A stretch of 64,000 bases of DNA, taken from the NCBI GenBank assembly GCA_038526915.1, contig JBCBGF010000001.1, positions 248,001-312,000 of the forward strand. The letters are read 5' to 3'. Origin of the DNA: JBCBGF01 sp038526915. GTDB lineage: Bacteria > Pseudomonadota > Alphaproteobacteria > Rhodobacterales > Rhodobacteraceae. Position numbers and translations under genes: made by a program. Under the pieces are notes generated by a model, which was not told where the DNA came from, did no database searches, and worked only from the letters and a program-made list of their open reading frames with translations. Positions 48,638 to 57,971 of this stretch are shown one piece after another. Numbering within the stretch: the first letter of the stretch is position 1; each line of letters opens with the position of its first letter.

Positions 48638-50928
48638 GGCCCTGTGATCGCGGCAGCGACCTGATCGCTGTCGTGGACACCTTCCAAAACGATCACCGCT
48701 GTGCCGAGGCGCAGGATAAGGTCATCGCCCTCGGCGGTGATCTTTGGCGTTTTGGGCCAGGTGGACAGATCCAGCCTGTCGCCCGCGCCCCAATCGGTGA
48801 TCACCGTTACACCGCCATAGGCCACGACATAGGTCGTGTCCCCCGGCCCACCGGTCAGGGTGTTGAGGCCTGCACCCACATGGATCGTGTCATTTCCACC
48901 CTCCGATGTGACCCTATTCCGCCCCGGACCGGTATGGATCTCTGAACCACCGTCGCCGTCGATGATCTCATCATTGCCAGGCCCCGCATAGATCGTATTG
49001 CGCCCCGTACCGCCTTCGATCCGGTCGTTCCCCGGGCCGCCATCCAACAGATCGGCCCCCGCACCGCCGATCAGAACATCATCGCCTGCGCCGCCGTAGA
49101 ACACATGCCGATCCTTGGCCCGGCGCGACTTGGCGATCAGAACGTCATCCCCAGCCCCGCCATCAAACGTTGCCCCGCTATACTTGGGCCCCATCATCAC
49201 GTCGTTCCCGTCGCTCCCCGTGACATGCACGCTGACCCGTTCCGACGATTCAAAGTCAATCGGGCTGTCTGGGTGGGCCACGATATGGATCACCTTGCCC
49301 TCTTTGGGGTTCTCCTCATGCCGCGACCGCACTGTGGCAATCCGAATGTTCTCCACATTCGGCGGCAGCTTCAGCACATAGTCATCCGGTCCGCCCATGT
49401 ACCAAAGCGTGTCTGTTCCACCATCTTCTTCTTCAACGATCTTCTCGGCATCCGCGCCATAAGCCCAATACTGCGTGTCGCCGCGCCCCCCGGTCAGCAC
49501 AACCGTCCCGTCCACCGCCATCATCGCATGCACGCCCAGCCCCGGATCCTCCAACCCGGTCAGATCAAGGCCCAAAAGCCGCGCCCCCTCGATCAACTCG
49601 GCCCGCAACGTCTCCATCGGCGCGGTGTCCACCAAGTTCTCCGTCTCGCCCGGATCATTCACCACGTCGTAGACATGCTCTTCCCCGTTCGGATAGCGGA
49701 AATAGCGCAGGTGGCTCAGTCCCTCGACCGAAGGCCGCACCGACAGCGTGCCAAACACGCATGTGATGGGTGACTTGGAGCAGTCATAATCGCCGAAATC
49801 AGTGTCTATCAAAGGCAAAAGGCTTTGCCCCGACACCCAATGCGCGCGGTACGGCAACCCCGCCAGATCCATGATCGTCTTGGGCAGATTGTGCAGCGAC
49901 ACCGGCAGGTCGATCACCTGCCCCGCCTCCATCCGCGGCGACCAGATGCCCAACGGCACATGGGCGGCGCTGTCCCACTGGCTCATCTTGTGGAAGCTGT
50001 CGTGATTGCCCAAGTTGAACCCGTTGTCCGACAGCAGAACCACCGTGGTGTTCTGGCCGAGGGGCGAGGCTTCTAGCGCATCGAGAAACCGCCCCAACTC
50101 ATGATCCATATGGCTGCAGGCCGCGAAATACCCGCGCACCACCTGCCGCCACGCCTCATCCCCCGCATTCTCCGGCGTCCACTGCCCGTTCACGATATAG
50201 GCCGCCTCATAGACAGCGATCCCCGGCGGCGGCCCGTGATAGTCTTCCTCTGCTGCGATGTCGGGCCATTTGATCGCCGACACATCGTACATCTGATAAA
50301 ACCGGTCCGGGCAGACCAGATTGTAATGCGGATGTTGAAAGCCCAGCTGGATCAGATGCCGCCGCGCGGGATCGGCCCGGCCCAGATAGTCGATCGCATT
50401 CTGCGCCACCGACCAATCATAGAACCGGTCATCCTGGCTGCCGTCATCATCGGGGTGGTTGATCCCCTTGATCCCCGGCCCCTTCTCCAGATACGCCTTC
50501 TGCCCCGTCCGGTTCTGCTTGCTGACCGCCGGCACATCCTCATGAAACAACACCCGCCGCACCTCTTCCGGCATCGGCTTATAGGTGGCATCGGTCTTGC
50601 CCGTCGTGAACGTCCGAAACCCCGCGCGCCGCAGATCGTATTGCCAGGCCTCCGTAGGCGGCAGCACATCGCGCCACATCCGGTTGAGGTCCACCAGCCC
50701 CGTGCGAAACGGGGACAGGCCCGTCGTGAGCTCGGCCCTGCACGGCGCACAAAGAGGGATCGTGGCATAGGCGTTCCGAAAATGCGCCCCGCGTTCCATG
50801 AACCGGTCGAGGTTCGGGGTCTGGATCCGCACACCGAACGCATCCCGCCAGGTATGCACATCGATCAGATCATCGATCCAGATGACAACGATGTTGTCGC
50901 CCGCAATGCTGTCGCGTTTAAACGGCAT
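48634..50928 (-). CDS. Sulfatase with C-terminal RTX-type calcium-binding repeats
   Basis: Encodes 764 residues. Residues 1 to about 430 form a type I sulfatase: metal-binding DD at 19-20 (VIWIDD), the formylglycine signature C60-A-P-C-R64 with following TTG, and later VVLLSDNGFNLGNH typical of the second metal site. The C-terminal quarter (roughly 590-710) holds RTX nonapeptides (GGAGDDVLIG, GGPGNDRIEG, GPGNDEIIDG), which bind calcium and usually target type I secretion. No N-terminal signal peptide is seen, consistent with C-terminal-signal secretion. Likely role: desulfation or modification of an extracellular polysaccharide. ATG 50928 is chosen over GTG 50934. Confidence 0.85.
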   Translation of the reverse strand: MPFKRDSIAGDNIVVIWIDDLIDVHTWRDAFGVRIQTPNLDRFMERGAHFRNAYATIPLCAPCRAELTTGLSPFRTGLVDLNRMWRDVLPPTEAWQYDLRRAGFRTFTTGKTDATYKPMPEEVRRVLFHEDVPAVSKQNRTGQKAYLEKGPGIKGINHPDDDGSQDDRFYDWSVAQNAIDYLGRADPARRHLIQLGFQHPHYNLVCPDRFYQMYDVSAIKWPDIAAEEDYHGPPPGIAVYEAAYIVNGQWTPENAGDEAWRQVVRGYFAACSHMDHELGRFLDALEASPLGQNTTVVLLSDNGFNLGNHDSFHKMSQWDSAAHVPLGIWSPRMEAGQVIDLPVSLHNLPKTIMDLAGLPYRAHWVSGQSLLPLIDTDFGDYDCSKSPITCVFGTLSVRPSVEGLSHLRYFRYPNGEEHVYDVVNDPGETENLVDTAPMETLRAELIEGARLLGLDLTGLEDPGLGVHAMMAVDGTVVLTGGRGDTQYWAYGADAEKIVEEEDGGTDTLWYMGGPDDYVLKLPPNVENIRIATVRSRHEENPKEGKVIHIVAHPDSPIDFESSERVSVHVTGSDGNDVMMGPKYSGATFDGGAGDDVLIAKSRRAKDRHVFYGGAGDDVLIGGAGADLLDGGPGNDRIEGGTGRNTIYAGPGNDEIIDGDGGSEIHTGPGRNRVTSEGGNDTIHVGAGLNTLTGGPGDTTYVVAYGGVTVITDWGAGDRLDLSTWPKTPKITAEGDDLILRLGTAVIVLEGVHDSDQVAAAITGP

Positions 50929-51673
50929 AGGCACCGATATCCTCTGTGCGGGCCACCATCGCGGCGCGAAGCGTGTCTAACGCGGGGGAAAACACGTCTA
51001 TCTCTGGCATGAAGGCGATATCATACAAGTGACCTGCGCCGAGGGTCTTATAGAGGCCCGCACGCTGGCGACGGCATCCGATGAAGCCCGCAACCGGGCC
51101 GGTCGGCAGGGCCTCGGGATCTGCCGCATGAACCGGCGGACCATCGCCCTGTGCCAGCCACAGCCCATCGGCATCGACCCGCGCAAGGACCAGAACCGGC
51201 TGGTCCAACGGCGGGCAACGAACGCCAATCTCCGCCCCGTTGCGCCGCGCCAGCGTCAGATTGCGGGCGTCCTGCGTCAGCGCGATATAATCGCGCGCCC
51301 CTGCAGCAGAGACTGCGGCCAGCGTGCGCGCCGGTCCCTTGGGCGCTGCAAAGATCACAGCAAAGCTCAAAACACCAGAAACAGAGCCTATTTCAGCGGA
51401 AAATCCGCAAGCGCTGCGATCCGTCAGGCTAAGATAGGCCTGTCCGTTTGCAACCACATGCCGGCAGTTCCCCGTATTCTCCTCCACTGGCTCAGCCACA
51501 GAACCACCGCCCACGGCCTCAATCCCCTCAACCCGGCCATCGGCTACGCGGCACCCGGGCGGATTGGCCGAAAACCAAACCACGCCCCGCTCCGCCGCCA
51601 TATGTGCCGCATCGGGGCCAACGGCTGGCAACAACGCCCCGGGAGGCAGGTCGACATCCAGCGTCAGAATCAC
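50918..51673 (-). CDS. LamG/concanavalin-like beta-sandwich protein, unknown function
   Basis: Encodes 251 residues if started at GTG 51673, which overlaps the upstream stop by four bases (GTGA). Sequence is beta-rich with a segment PVAGFIGCRRQRAGLYKTLGAGHLYDIAFMPEID that resembles the end of a LamG/lectin-like jelly roll (FIG...K.L.G.I.D...F). No signal peptide. It lies between the SGNH-like gene and the RTX sulfatase in one operon and overlaps the sulfatase start by 11 bases. A carbohydrate-binding role is inferred from fold resemblance and context only. Confidence 0.45.
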   Translation of the reverse strand: MILTLDVDLPPGALLPAVGPDAAHMAAERGVVWFSANPPGCRVADGRVEGIEAVGGGSVAEPVEENTGNCRHVVANGQAYLSLTDRSACGFSAEIGSVSGVLSFAVIFAAPKGPARTLAAVSAAGARDYIALTQDARNLTLARRNGAEIGVRCPPLDQPVLVLARVDADGLWLAQGDGPPVHAADPEALPTGPVAGFIGCRRQRAGLYKTLGAGHLYDIAFMPEIDVFSPALDTLRAAMVARTEDIGAYAV

Positions 51674-53076
51674 CGCACCTCCAACCGCGCAGGCAGGGCC
51701 CAGCGATGCAGCGGGGGTTCCCCTGGCGCAAAGGCGGCGTCCCAACTGTCACGAATGGCGCCGGGACGGTGGGAGGCATAGCTGAGGGTCACGGCCCCTA
51801 CAGATCGCTGTGTATCGAACTCCAGTCGAATGATCCGCTCATCTTTCCCTGAAACAGACACTGTTTTCACTGAAATCGGCCCTTTGGCATCCCAAACTTC
51901 GAACCCAGCATCCGGCCCGGCGGCGAAAGGATCGGCGGGATCGATCACCAGTGGCTCCGCGGCTTGAAAGGTCACGTCAATGGTGCCGGGATCAGACCCA
52001 AACTCGGCCAGAAGGGGAACGGGGCAGGTCCACCGTGCGCCCGACTCGATCGCCGCAATCGCCTGGGCATCAAGCGCCGCCTGCCGTTTGATACCGGTAT
52101 GGGTCAACCGCCCAAACCTGTCCGTCTCAACGGCGTAACGCGGCCCGGGAACACAAACGCGCCGGCTGGGCGGAAAAACGGCGAGGGCCCATTGCTCAAC
52201 CAGACGGAACGCACCATCCGCGCGCAGCAGGATACTCGGCTCCGGCATGCCGTGTTGGTGGCAGAGATCCTGGAGGTCGGAGATCAACCCGCGCAGACCT
52301 AAGATCAGATGACCGGGTGCGCTGATGACATCTTCTTCCGCAAAATCCAGGACGAACGCCAGAACCCGCCCGCGTTTGCCTAGGCCTTTGGCCGTCTCGG
52401 TCAGGGACGCAATCACCCCGGCCAGCGCAGACACCGCCGTTCCGCCAGAAAACGTGTCTATTGCGCTTGAAGCATCACTTTCCGTCCGTGCCACAATCAA
52501 GGGCAACGCACGTCCCGACGCCAGTCTCTGCGACAGGATCGCATCGCCCAGCGCGCTGATCTGGGTGGCCTCAAACAGGCGCTGAAACCCCGGTGGCGGC
52601 GGCCTATCCACCGTGCCCATACCACCGGCACTGCCCAATTCATCCGCGGGCGCAACCACATGACTCGGAAACGCCACCGGCGCGTTATAGCCCTGAGACA
52701 CCCGCGGCCCGCCCAGCATCAGCACCGCCTGCACGGGACCCGGCGCATCGGCAATGATATCCCCGCCCGCGACCGGTCGCCTGTAGGCGCGGGTGTGATC
52801 GAACTCGGGCATCTTGGCATCAAAGACGTACCACTCGCCTGCGCAGCGCAGGTTCCACGCATCCACGTCGCCCAGAACACCGGCATCAAGCGTATCCCCA
52901 CCACCGCCAACACGCCGGGAGATATCCCGGATCACCTGATCGGACAGCCGCAGGATCAGCCCCGTTTCGTCATAGGCGATCACGTCGCCATTGCGGGCGC
53001 GCAGGATCACATTGGTGGGCTTGTGGCGCAAAACAGCCGTCTCGCTTTGCGGGGTTTCGCGCGACGATAGACCCAT
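51670..53076 (-). CDS. Divergent SGNH/sialate-esterase-like protein, probably degenerate
   Basis: Encodes 468 residues from ATG 53076 (MGLSSRETPQ); the open frame extends to 53148 but would then overlap the upstream gene. The layout recalls SGNH-hydrolase (sialate O-acetylesterase-like) proteins: a first block VQAVLMLGGPRVSQGYN where the nucleophile-bearing GQS would be, later ISALGDAILSQRL, and a C-terminal beta-sandwich with FEVWDAKGPISVKTVSVSG and IRDSWD. The usual GQS serine and DG.H(L/P) histidine are not evident. It may be a non-catalytic carbohydrate-binding relative. It is linked to glycosyltransferase and sulfatase genes. Confidence 0.4.
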   Translation of the reverse strand: MGLSSRETPQSETAVLRHKPTNVILRARNGDVIAYDETGLILRLSDQVIRDISRRVGGGGDTLDAGVLGDVDAWNLRCAGEWYVFDAKMPEFDHTRAYRRPVAGGDIIADAPGPVQAVLMLGGPRVSQGYNAPVAFPSHVVAPADELGSAGGMGTVDRPPPPGFQRLFEATQISALGDAILSQRLASGRALPLIVARTESDASSAIDTFSGGTAVSALAGVIASLTETAKGLGKRGRVLAFVLDFAEEDVISAPGHLILGLRGLISDLQDLCHQHGMPEPSILLRADGAFRLVEQWALAVFPPSRRVCVPGPRYAVETDRFGRLTHTGIKRQAALDAQAIAAIESGARWTCPVPLLAEFGSDPGTIDVTFQAAEPLVIDPADPFAAGPDAGFEVWDAKGPISVKTVSVSGKDERIIRLEFDTQRSVGAVTLSYASHRPGAIRDSWDAAFAPGEPPLHRWALPARLEVR

Positions 53077-53105
53077 TCGTCCGCCGCTTCCAGCAGGCTC
53101 TGGGC

Positions 53106-54293
53106 CTAATCGACCCCGTCGATCACCACTCGTGCGAACTGCGCCCACGACAGCCGATCCCGCGCGCGGTCAATCGCGGGGGCCATCGCCGCCACAGACG
53201 CCGGTGTGACGTCTGAGCCAAGGCATTTCGCCAAGGCATCCACGTCTTCCGGCGGAACAAGCCATCCGGTTTCGCCCGGGCGAATGGCCTCGGCAAACCC
53301 CGGCAGATCACTCGCCACCACTGGCAGACCATACCACTGCGCCATGGCCACAACGCCGGATCCGGTGACCGATCGATAAGGGGCCAGGAGGACATCGGCG
53401 CGATGGAACAGCTCAGCCGCCTCTGCATCGGCCACGTACCTTGGCAGCAACTCGACCCGATCTTCCAGGCCTAAGGTCTGGATCAGCTCTTCGGTCTCAG
53501 ACCGCCCGTCCCAAAACTCACCAGCGACCGTGAGATGGACATCCGCCTCAACCCGGGCCAGCGCCTTGAGCGCAATATCGAGGCCCTTGTAGGGCCGCAG
53601 GAGCCCAAAGAACAAAAGCTCAATCCCGGCCCGGCGGGGCAACGTGCCCATGGCTTTCGGAAAGTCATCGTAGACCGGATGGGGCGAAATCGCAGTCTCC
53701 CGCCCCGGCACCATGGTCGCCAGCGTCTGTTGCAGCCCGGTATTGTGGGTCACAAACCGCTGGGCCTTACGCAGTTGGAACCGCGACAGAGCGGTCTTCC
53801 ACGCAGCGGCCTCATGATCTTGCGCGTTGTGAACGATCATCGTCACTGGCACACCGTTTGCGCGAAGCTGCTGCGCGATAGTGCCCAGCGCGGGCGCGAC
53901 AACGAAACTCCACGCCGGGATCACCACAAGGTCGGGGCACCAGGCAAGGCAGGCGCGCGTGGTTCGGCGCCATGTCAGCGGATTGAGAGTATCAAGGGTG
54001 TAGTCAGTGTCTAACTCGGCAGGTTTTCCAAGGCTGTCGTCTTTTTCCGACTCTCCCGGATAGGCCCATTTCGGGTACAGCCGGTCGAAGGAAAACACCT
54101 TGACCACCACATCCTGGCGCCGGGCCAACGCCCGCGCCAGCGCGGTTGTGTGGCGCGCGATCCCGCTGCGAAAGGGCGCGATGGGGCCGATGATCGCGAC
54201 GCGAATTTCAGGCCACCGTATCGCTGGGGGTCGGGTAAAGCGGGCGACGGGCTTCGCGGTAGAACCCAAGGGCCCAGGCGCAAAGCCCCGCAA
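53106..54293 (-). CDS. Glycosyltransferase, GT4 family
   Basis: Encodes a GT-B glycosyltransferase (up to 395 residues). IRVAIIGPIAPFRSGIARHT forms the N-terminal Rossmann start, GIELLFFGLLRPYKGLDIALKAL the start of the C-terminal domain, and LLAPYRSVTGSGVVAMAQWYGLPVVASDLPGFAEAI the donor-binding E/X7/E-like region. The conserved N-terminus (54206, ATT codon) has no ATG, GTG or TTG; the nearest candidates are TTG at 54269 or 54293, which would overlap the upstream gene by 62-86 bases. The end coordinate is therefore uncertain. It probably adds a sugar to the polysaccharide repeat. Confidence 0.88.
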   Translation of the reverse strand: MRGFAPGPLGSTAKPVARFTRPPAIRWPEIRVAIIGPIAPFRSGIARHTTALARALARRQDVVVKVFSFDRLYPKWAYPGESEKDDSLGKPAELDTDYTLDTLNPLTWRRTTRACLAWCPDLVVIPAWSFVVAPALGTIAQQLRANGVPVTMIVHNAQDHEAAAWKTALSRFQLRKAQRFVTHNTGLQQTLATMVPGRETAISPHPVYDDFPKAMGTLPRRAGIELLFFGLLRPYKGLDIALKALARVEADVHLTVAGEFWDGRSETEELIQTLGLEDRVELLPRYVADAEAAELFHRADVLLAPYRSVTGSGVVAMAQWYGLPVVASDLPGFAEAIRPGETGWLVPPEDVDALAKCLGSDVTPASVAAMAPAIDRARDRLSWAQFARVVIDGVD

Positions 54294-55107
54294 AGATCAG
54301 GGGCGACAGAAGCAGAAACTGCCCCACCGGCCCGTTTTCGGTGACCAGCCGTCGCAACATCTGCCCCATGCGCGCAAAGGGAAGCAAAGCGGCCAAGGGC
54401 GGATGCCGCACAGCCGCCGAGCCCGGCAGCTCGTGGGTCCGACGCAGGAACGCCGCCGCCTGCCCAAGCTCAGCCAGCCGTGCTAGTGTTCGCCGTCCGC
54501 CGCCCGAGAACACGTGATCGCCCTGTGCCGTCGGCACAAAGCGCAGCGTAAGGCCGGCCTGCCGCAGCCTTACGAAAAAATCGCCATCTTCAGCGGCAAA
54601 TAGATCGGTTCTGAACCCGCCACTTTTCTCGAAAGCGACTCTACTGATGCCGAAACAAGCGGAAGGGGCTGAGTTCGCGGAATGCGCCGGGCGGTTGGGA
54701 AAGACGCTACCGAATTCGATGAACCATGCGACGCGAGACCAGACACCGCCTGCTGGGTACCGTCCCAAAGATCCAATAAAGACGCTATCGGGGTGGTCAT
54801 CTGCAGCCCTTGCGATGGCCTCCAAAAAACCTGACGCGACCAGGACATCACTATCGACAAAGACCAACAGATCACCCAAGGCCCCCTGTGCCCCCGCATT
54901 CCGCGCGCCACCAGCAAAGTGGCGGGTATCGCTGTGGGTGACGCGGACGTTTGGGTGTGTGGCTGACAGTGCCTCGGTGGGATCATCGGGGCCGGAGTGG
55001 AACACCGTAATCTCCAGCGGCGGCAAGGTCTGCGCCTCCAACGCTGTCAAACAGCGCTCGAGGTAGGGGGTCGGGCCATAGGCCGGGATGACGACCGAGA
55101 TCTTCAC
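54208..55107 (-). CDS. Glycosyltransferase, GT2 family (A)
   Basis: Encodes 299 residues with the GT-A start KISVVIPAYGPTPYLERCLTALEAQ and the DxD-type motif FVDSDVLVASGFLEAI (about 85-101), then FGISRVAFEKSGGF and EDGDFFVRLRQAG, in which the catalytic-base ED pair is clear. The C-terminal third contains one or two hydrophobic segments (FLLLSPLIFAGLCAWALGF) suggesting membrane association. It starts with GTG overlapping the previous gene's stop (GTGA). It likely extends the lipid-linked polysaccharide unit. Confidence 0.9.
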   Translation of the reverse strand: MKISVVIPAYGPTPYLERCLTALEAQTLPPLEITVFHSGPDDPTEALSATHPNVRVTHSDTRHFAGGARNAGAQGALGDLLVFVDSDVLVASGFLEAIARAADDHPDSVFIGSLGRYPAGGVWSRVAWFIEFGSVFPNRPAHSANSAPSACFGISRVAFEKSGGFRTDLFAAEDGDFFVRLRQAGLTLRFVPTAQGDHVFSGGGRRTLARLAELGQAAAFLRRTHELPGSAAVRHPPLAALLPFARMGQMLRRLVTENGPVGQFLLLSPLIFAGLCAWALGFYREARRPLYPTPSDTVA

Positions 55108-56222
55108 CGCTGCACCGCCGTGTCAGTTGGGCGCCAGGTCTCGGCCTGCACCTCTGTCATGTCAGGAAAGCTTGTGACTGCACTGGGCAAACGCCCGCTT
55201 TCCTCAAGTTGCCGCATAATCAGCGGGCCCAAGTATCGGCGCGCGGTCACGAGGAACGTCAACAGGATGCGCGGATTTCGCAGGCCACCCCCCCGGCGCA
55301 GGAACGCCTCGGCCAGAATGGCCGCCGACTGCCGCATCAGCCAGCGTCGCGCACCAGGATGCGCGGCGATATCATGGGCAAGCACCGCATCAAACGCAGC
55401 CACCCCAGCCCGAACCCGCTCAACCGTCGCCGCCTCTCCCAACAGATAGCTTTCCAGCACACCGTCCAGCCGCCCCTTCAACTCGGGCGGCAGATCGCGG
55501 GCCTGCACGGATCGCGCGATGTCCAGGCTGATGCGGCGTTGTTCGCCCGTGCGGGTGCTTGAGATGTTGGTGGGATGGGTGCGGTAGTTGAACAGAACCT
55601 CCGGCAGGATCGCGGCCTTGCCATGTTCGGTCAGCCGGGCAAACAGCTCGAAATCCTGGGCAATGGGCCGGCTTTCGTCATAGCGCACCGGTGTTCCATC
55701 GGGCAGGTGCGCCCGAAACGTGGACCCAGGGTGTTCGATGGGACAGCGGAACCGCATGATCCAACGCACGCCGAACGCGTCCATCGGTTTCCGCTTCACG
55801 ACACCCACCCGACCTTCGTCATCGATCGCCCGATAGCCATTGCCGACAAGGATGTGGTCGGGGTGCGCCTGCAAAAACCCAACCTGCCGCGCCAATCGCG
55901 TCGGGTCCGAGATATCGTCGGCATCCATCCGCGCAATGATCGGGGCCCGCGCCACAGCCAGCCCACGGTTTCCGCTGGCAAAGGGCCCAAGGTTGGTCTC
56001 ATTGCGCAGGACGATCACGCGGGGGTCGGCGGCCGCGTACTCGGCCAGGATGTGAGGCGTGTCATCGGTCGAGGCGTCATCGACGACGATCAGCTCCAGT
56101 GTCTCCAGCGTCTGGCCCAGAATACTGTCCACAGCCGCACGCAGATGGCGCGCACTATTATAGGCGGCCATCACAACCGATACGCTGGGGGTCTGATCCG
56201 TCACCGGACGCGTCTCCGTCAT
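55104..56222 (-). CDS. Glycosyltransferase, GT2 family (B)
   Basis: Encodes 372 residues (ATG 56222). GT-A signature: SVSVVMAAYNSARHLRAAVDSILGQTLETLELIVVDDASTDDT near the N-terminus, then ARMDADDISDPTRLARQVGFL with the DxD motif. It is the first gene of the minus-strand run toward the sulfatase. The C-terminal 100 residues are helical and of unknown role. The acceptor sugar cannot be inferred. It is divergent from the next glycosyltransferase across 160 bases. Confidence 0.92.
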   Translation of the reverse strand: MTETRPVTDQTPSVSVVMAAYNSARHLRAAVDSILGQTLETLELIVVDDASTDDTPHILAEYAAADPRVIVLRNETNLGPFASGNRGLAVARAPIIARMDADDISDPTRLARQVGFLQAHPDHILVGNGYRAIDDEGRVGVVKRKPMDAFGVRWIMRFRCPIEHPGSTFRAHLPDGTPVRYDESRPIAQDFELFARLTEHGKAAILPEVLFNYRTHPTNISSTRTGEQRRISLDIARSVQARDLPPELKGRLDGVLESYLLGEAATVERVRAGVAAFDAVLAHDIAAHPGARRWLMRQSAAILAEAFLRRGGGLRNPRILLTFLVTARRYLGPLIMRQLEESGRLPSAVTSFPDMTEVQAETWRPTDTAVQR

Positions 56223-56382
56223 CGTGCCCACAGTAGGTGCCGCCGCGCAGCGCTACAACGTGCGGGGCGGGGCCGCACGCATATGTTGCACCAACGACTC
56301 ACCAGATGGCCGGCCTTTCTGTCAGATAGCGCGGGGGGCGTGGGTCCTGTAGACCAGGCTCCGGATTTCACCGGATTGCGGC

Positions 56383-57270
56383 ATGGACGTCAGCATTATT
56401 CTTGCTTCCTACAACGGGGCCACGACCTTGCCGCGCACACTGGCAGCGCTGGCCGCGGTCGACCGGCCGGCGGGCGAGTGTGAGATCATCCTGGTGGACA
56501 ACAACAGCAATGACGAGACGCCGCAGCTGATGGAAGCGTTCGAGGAAGAGTTCGGCGCCATCGCCCTATCGGAGCCGCGGCAGGGCAAGGCTTTTGCGCT
56601 GAACACCGGGCTGGACCACGCGCAGGGGCGGCTTGTGGTGTTTACCGACGATGACACGCTGCCCCACCCGGATTGGATCACGGCGTACATCGAAGCCGCT
56701 GGGCGCTATCCCAATTCAAGTGTCTTTTCCGGCCAAATCCGGCCTGAATGGCCGTATCAACCGCCTGCTTGGCTGGCTGGGCTCGCGCAACGGGGCCGGT
56801 CCTTCGCCTGCACACCGGAAGATCTGCCCGAAGGCCCGTCTGAGCCTCACCATGCCAAGGGCCCCAACCTTATGGTCCGAGGCGACGTTGCGCGCGCGCT
56901 GCGGTTCGGGGTCGACGCGCAAAACTACGGCGGCGGCAAACGGGCCCGCGGCAATGAAGATACCGACTATGTCCTGCGGGCCCGTGCGATGGCCGGGGGG
57001 GATATCGTTCATGTGCCAGCCGCGCGCGTGCGCCACATCATCCGGCCCAGCGAGATGAGCCTTGGTGCGGTATTCGAGCGCTACCAGAGGATCGGCATCG
57101 GCCAACCTCAGATCCAGCCCTACACCCGACTAGGCGTGGCGGCGACGTTGGTGCGGTCGCTCGTCCTCCTGCTACTCTATGGTGTTACCCTGCAACGTGA
57201 CCGCCTCGCCGATCAGTTCGTGACCCTGGCGATGCAAATCGGCCGCCTGAAAGCGCTGATGCGACCCTAA
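56383..57270 (+). CDS. Glycosyltransferase, GT2 family (C)
   Basis: Encodes 295 residues: MDVSIILASYNGATTLPRTLAAL, the DNNSNDET segment, then FTDDDTLPHPDWI as the DxD region and HHAKGPNLMVRGDVARALRFG and GNEDTDYVLRARAMAGG with the catalytic ED pair. A hydrophobic segment near residues 255-272 (LVRSLVLLLLYGVTL) suggests a membrane contact. It points away from the other glycosyltransferase genes and converges on the winged-helix gene, with which it overlaps by four bases. Confidence 0.92.
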   Translation: MDVSIILASYNGATTLPRTLAALAAVDRPAGECEIILVDNNSNDETPQLMEAFEEEFGAIALSEPRQGKAFALNTGLDHAQGRLVVFTDDDTLPHPDWITAYIEAAGRYPNSSVFSGQIRPEWPYQPPAWLAGLAQRGRSFACTPEDLPEGPSEPHHAKGPNLMVRGDVARALRFGVDAQNYGGGKRARGNEDTDYVLRARAMAGGDIVHVPAARVRHIIRPSEMSLGAVFERYQRIGIGQPQIQPYTRLGVAATLVRSLVLLLLYGVTLQRDRLADQFVTLAMQIGRLKALMRP

Positions 57271-57971
57271 ACCATCCGAATAACGTCTTTGTCGATGGCC
57301 AACCGATAGCCCTGCCGCGCGATCGTCTTGACCAAAAGCTCGGCCACCATCTGGTTGCCCAGCGCATCGCGCAGCCGCTTGATCCGCGTGGCCCCTGCCG
57401 CCTCTTCACAATCGGCGGCATCCCGACCAGAGATCACGGCCTCGATCTCCGCCCCCGTCATCATCTCATCATCCAGCCGCGCCTCGGCCAGAACCGACAG
57501 CGTTTCCATCGCGGCGTCGGTCAGCTTGAATTCCATGTCGTTTAGATAAACGAGGTTGTCCTCACGACTGATCAACAGGGATGACACCTGGATACCCTGC
57601 CGCTCAATCTCGCCCATGCGCCGGTTCAGCATGATGATCGTCACTACGAACACCAGCGACGCCACCAGCAAAGCCGTGGCAAAGACCAGAAGCACGAAGA
57701 TCACCACGCGGTAGCTCGTCAAAGTCTCGGAAAACGCGGTGCCAGATTGGGCCAGGATCTCCAAAAGCTTGATCTCGGCATTGGATGTCAGATCGTCATT
57801 CTCGATAAACAGCCGCTCCACCCGCGCATTGAAAGCGTTCGCATCGGGCAGGTTCAGGAACAGCAGCACCGCCGCGATCCCAAGGATGGCGACAATGGCG
57901 AGGATCCCGAACGTGATGATGCGCCCGGCGGTCGCCCGGCTGTCAGAAGCGGAGGAAGAACTCGGCAGCAC
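57267..57971 (-). CDS. Membrane protein with C-terminal winged-helix (OmpR/ToxR-type) domain
   Basis: Encodes 234 residues: two membrane helices (about 18-40 and 88-115) enclosing a periplasmic loop of about 47 residues, then a cytoplasmic domain (about 130-234). The end of that domain, TRIKRLRDALGNQMVAELLVKTIARQGYRLAID, has the layout of the OmpR/PhoB winged helix (recognition helix IKRLRxxLG then IxTxRxxGYRL). It therefore looks like a membrane-anchored transcription regulator with the DNA-binding domain at the C-terminus, the reverse of ToxR. Its target is unknown; polysaccharide or adjacent genes are natural candidates. It overlaps the upstream small exported protein gene by 29 bases. Confidence 0.65.
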   Translation of the reverse strand: MLPSSSSASDSRATAGRIITFGILAIVAILGIAAVLLFLNLPDANAFNARVERLFIENDDLTSNAEIKLLEILAQSGTAFSETLTSYRVVIFVLLVFATALLVASLVFVVTIIMLNRRMGEIERQGIQVSSLLISREDNLVYLNDMEFKLTDAAMETLSVLAEARLDDEMMTGAEIEAVISGRDAADCEEAAGATRIKRLRDALGNQMVAELLVKTIARQGYRLAIDKDVIRMV

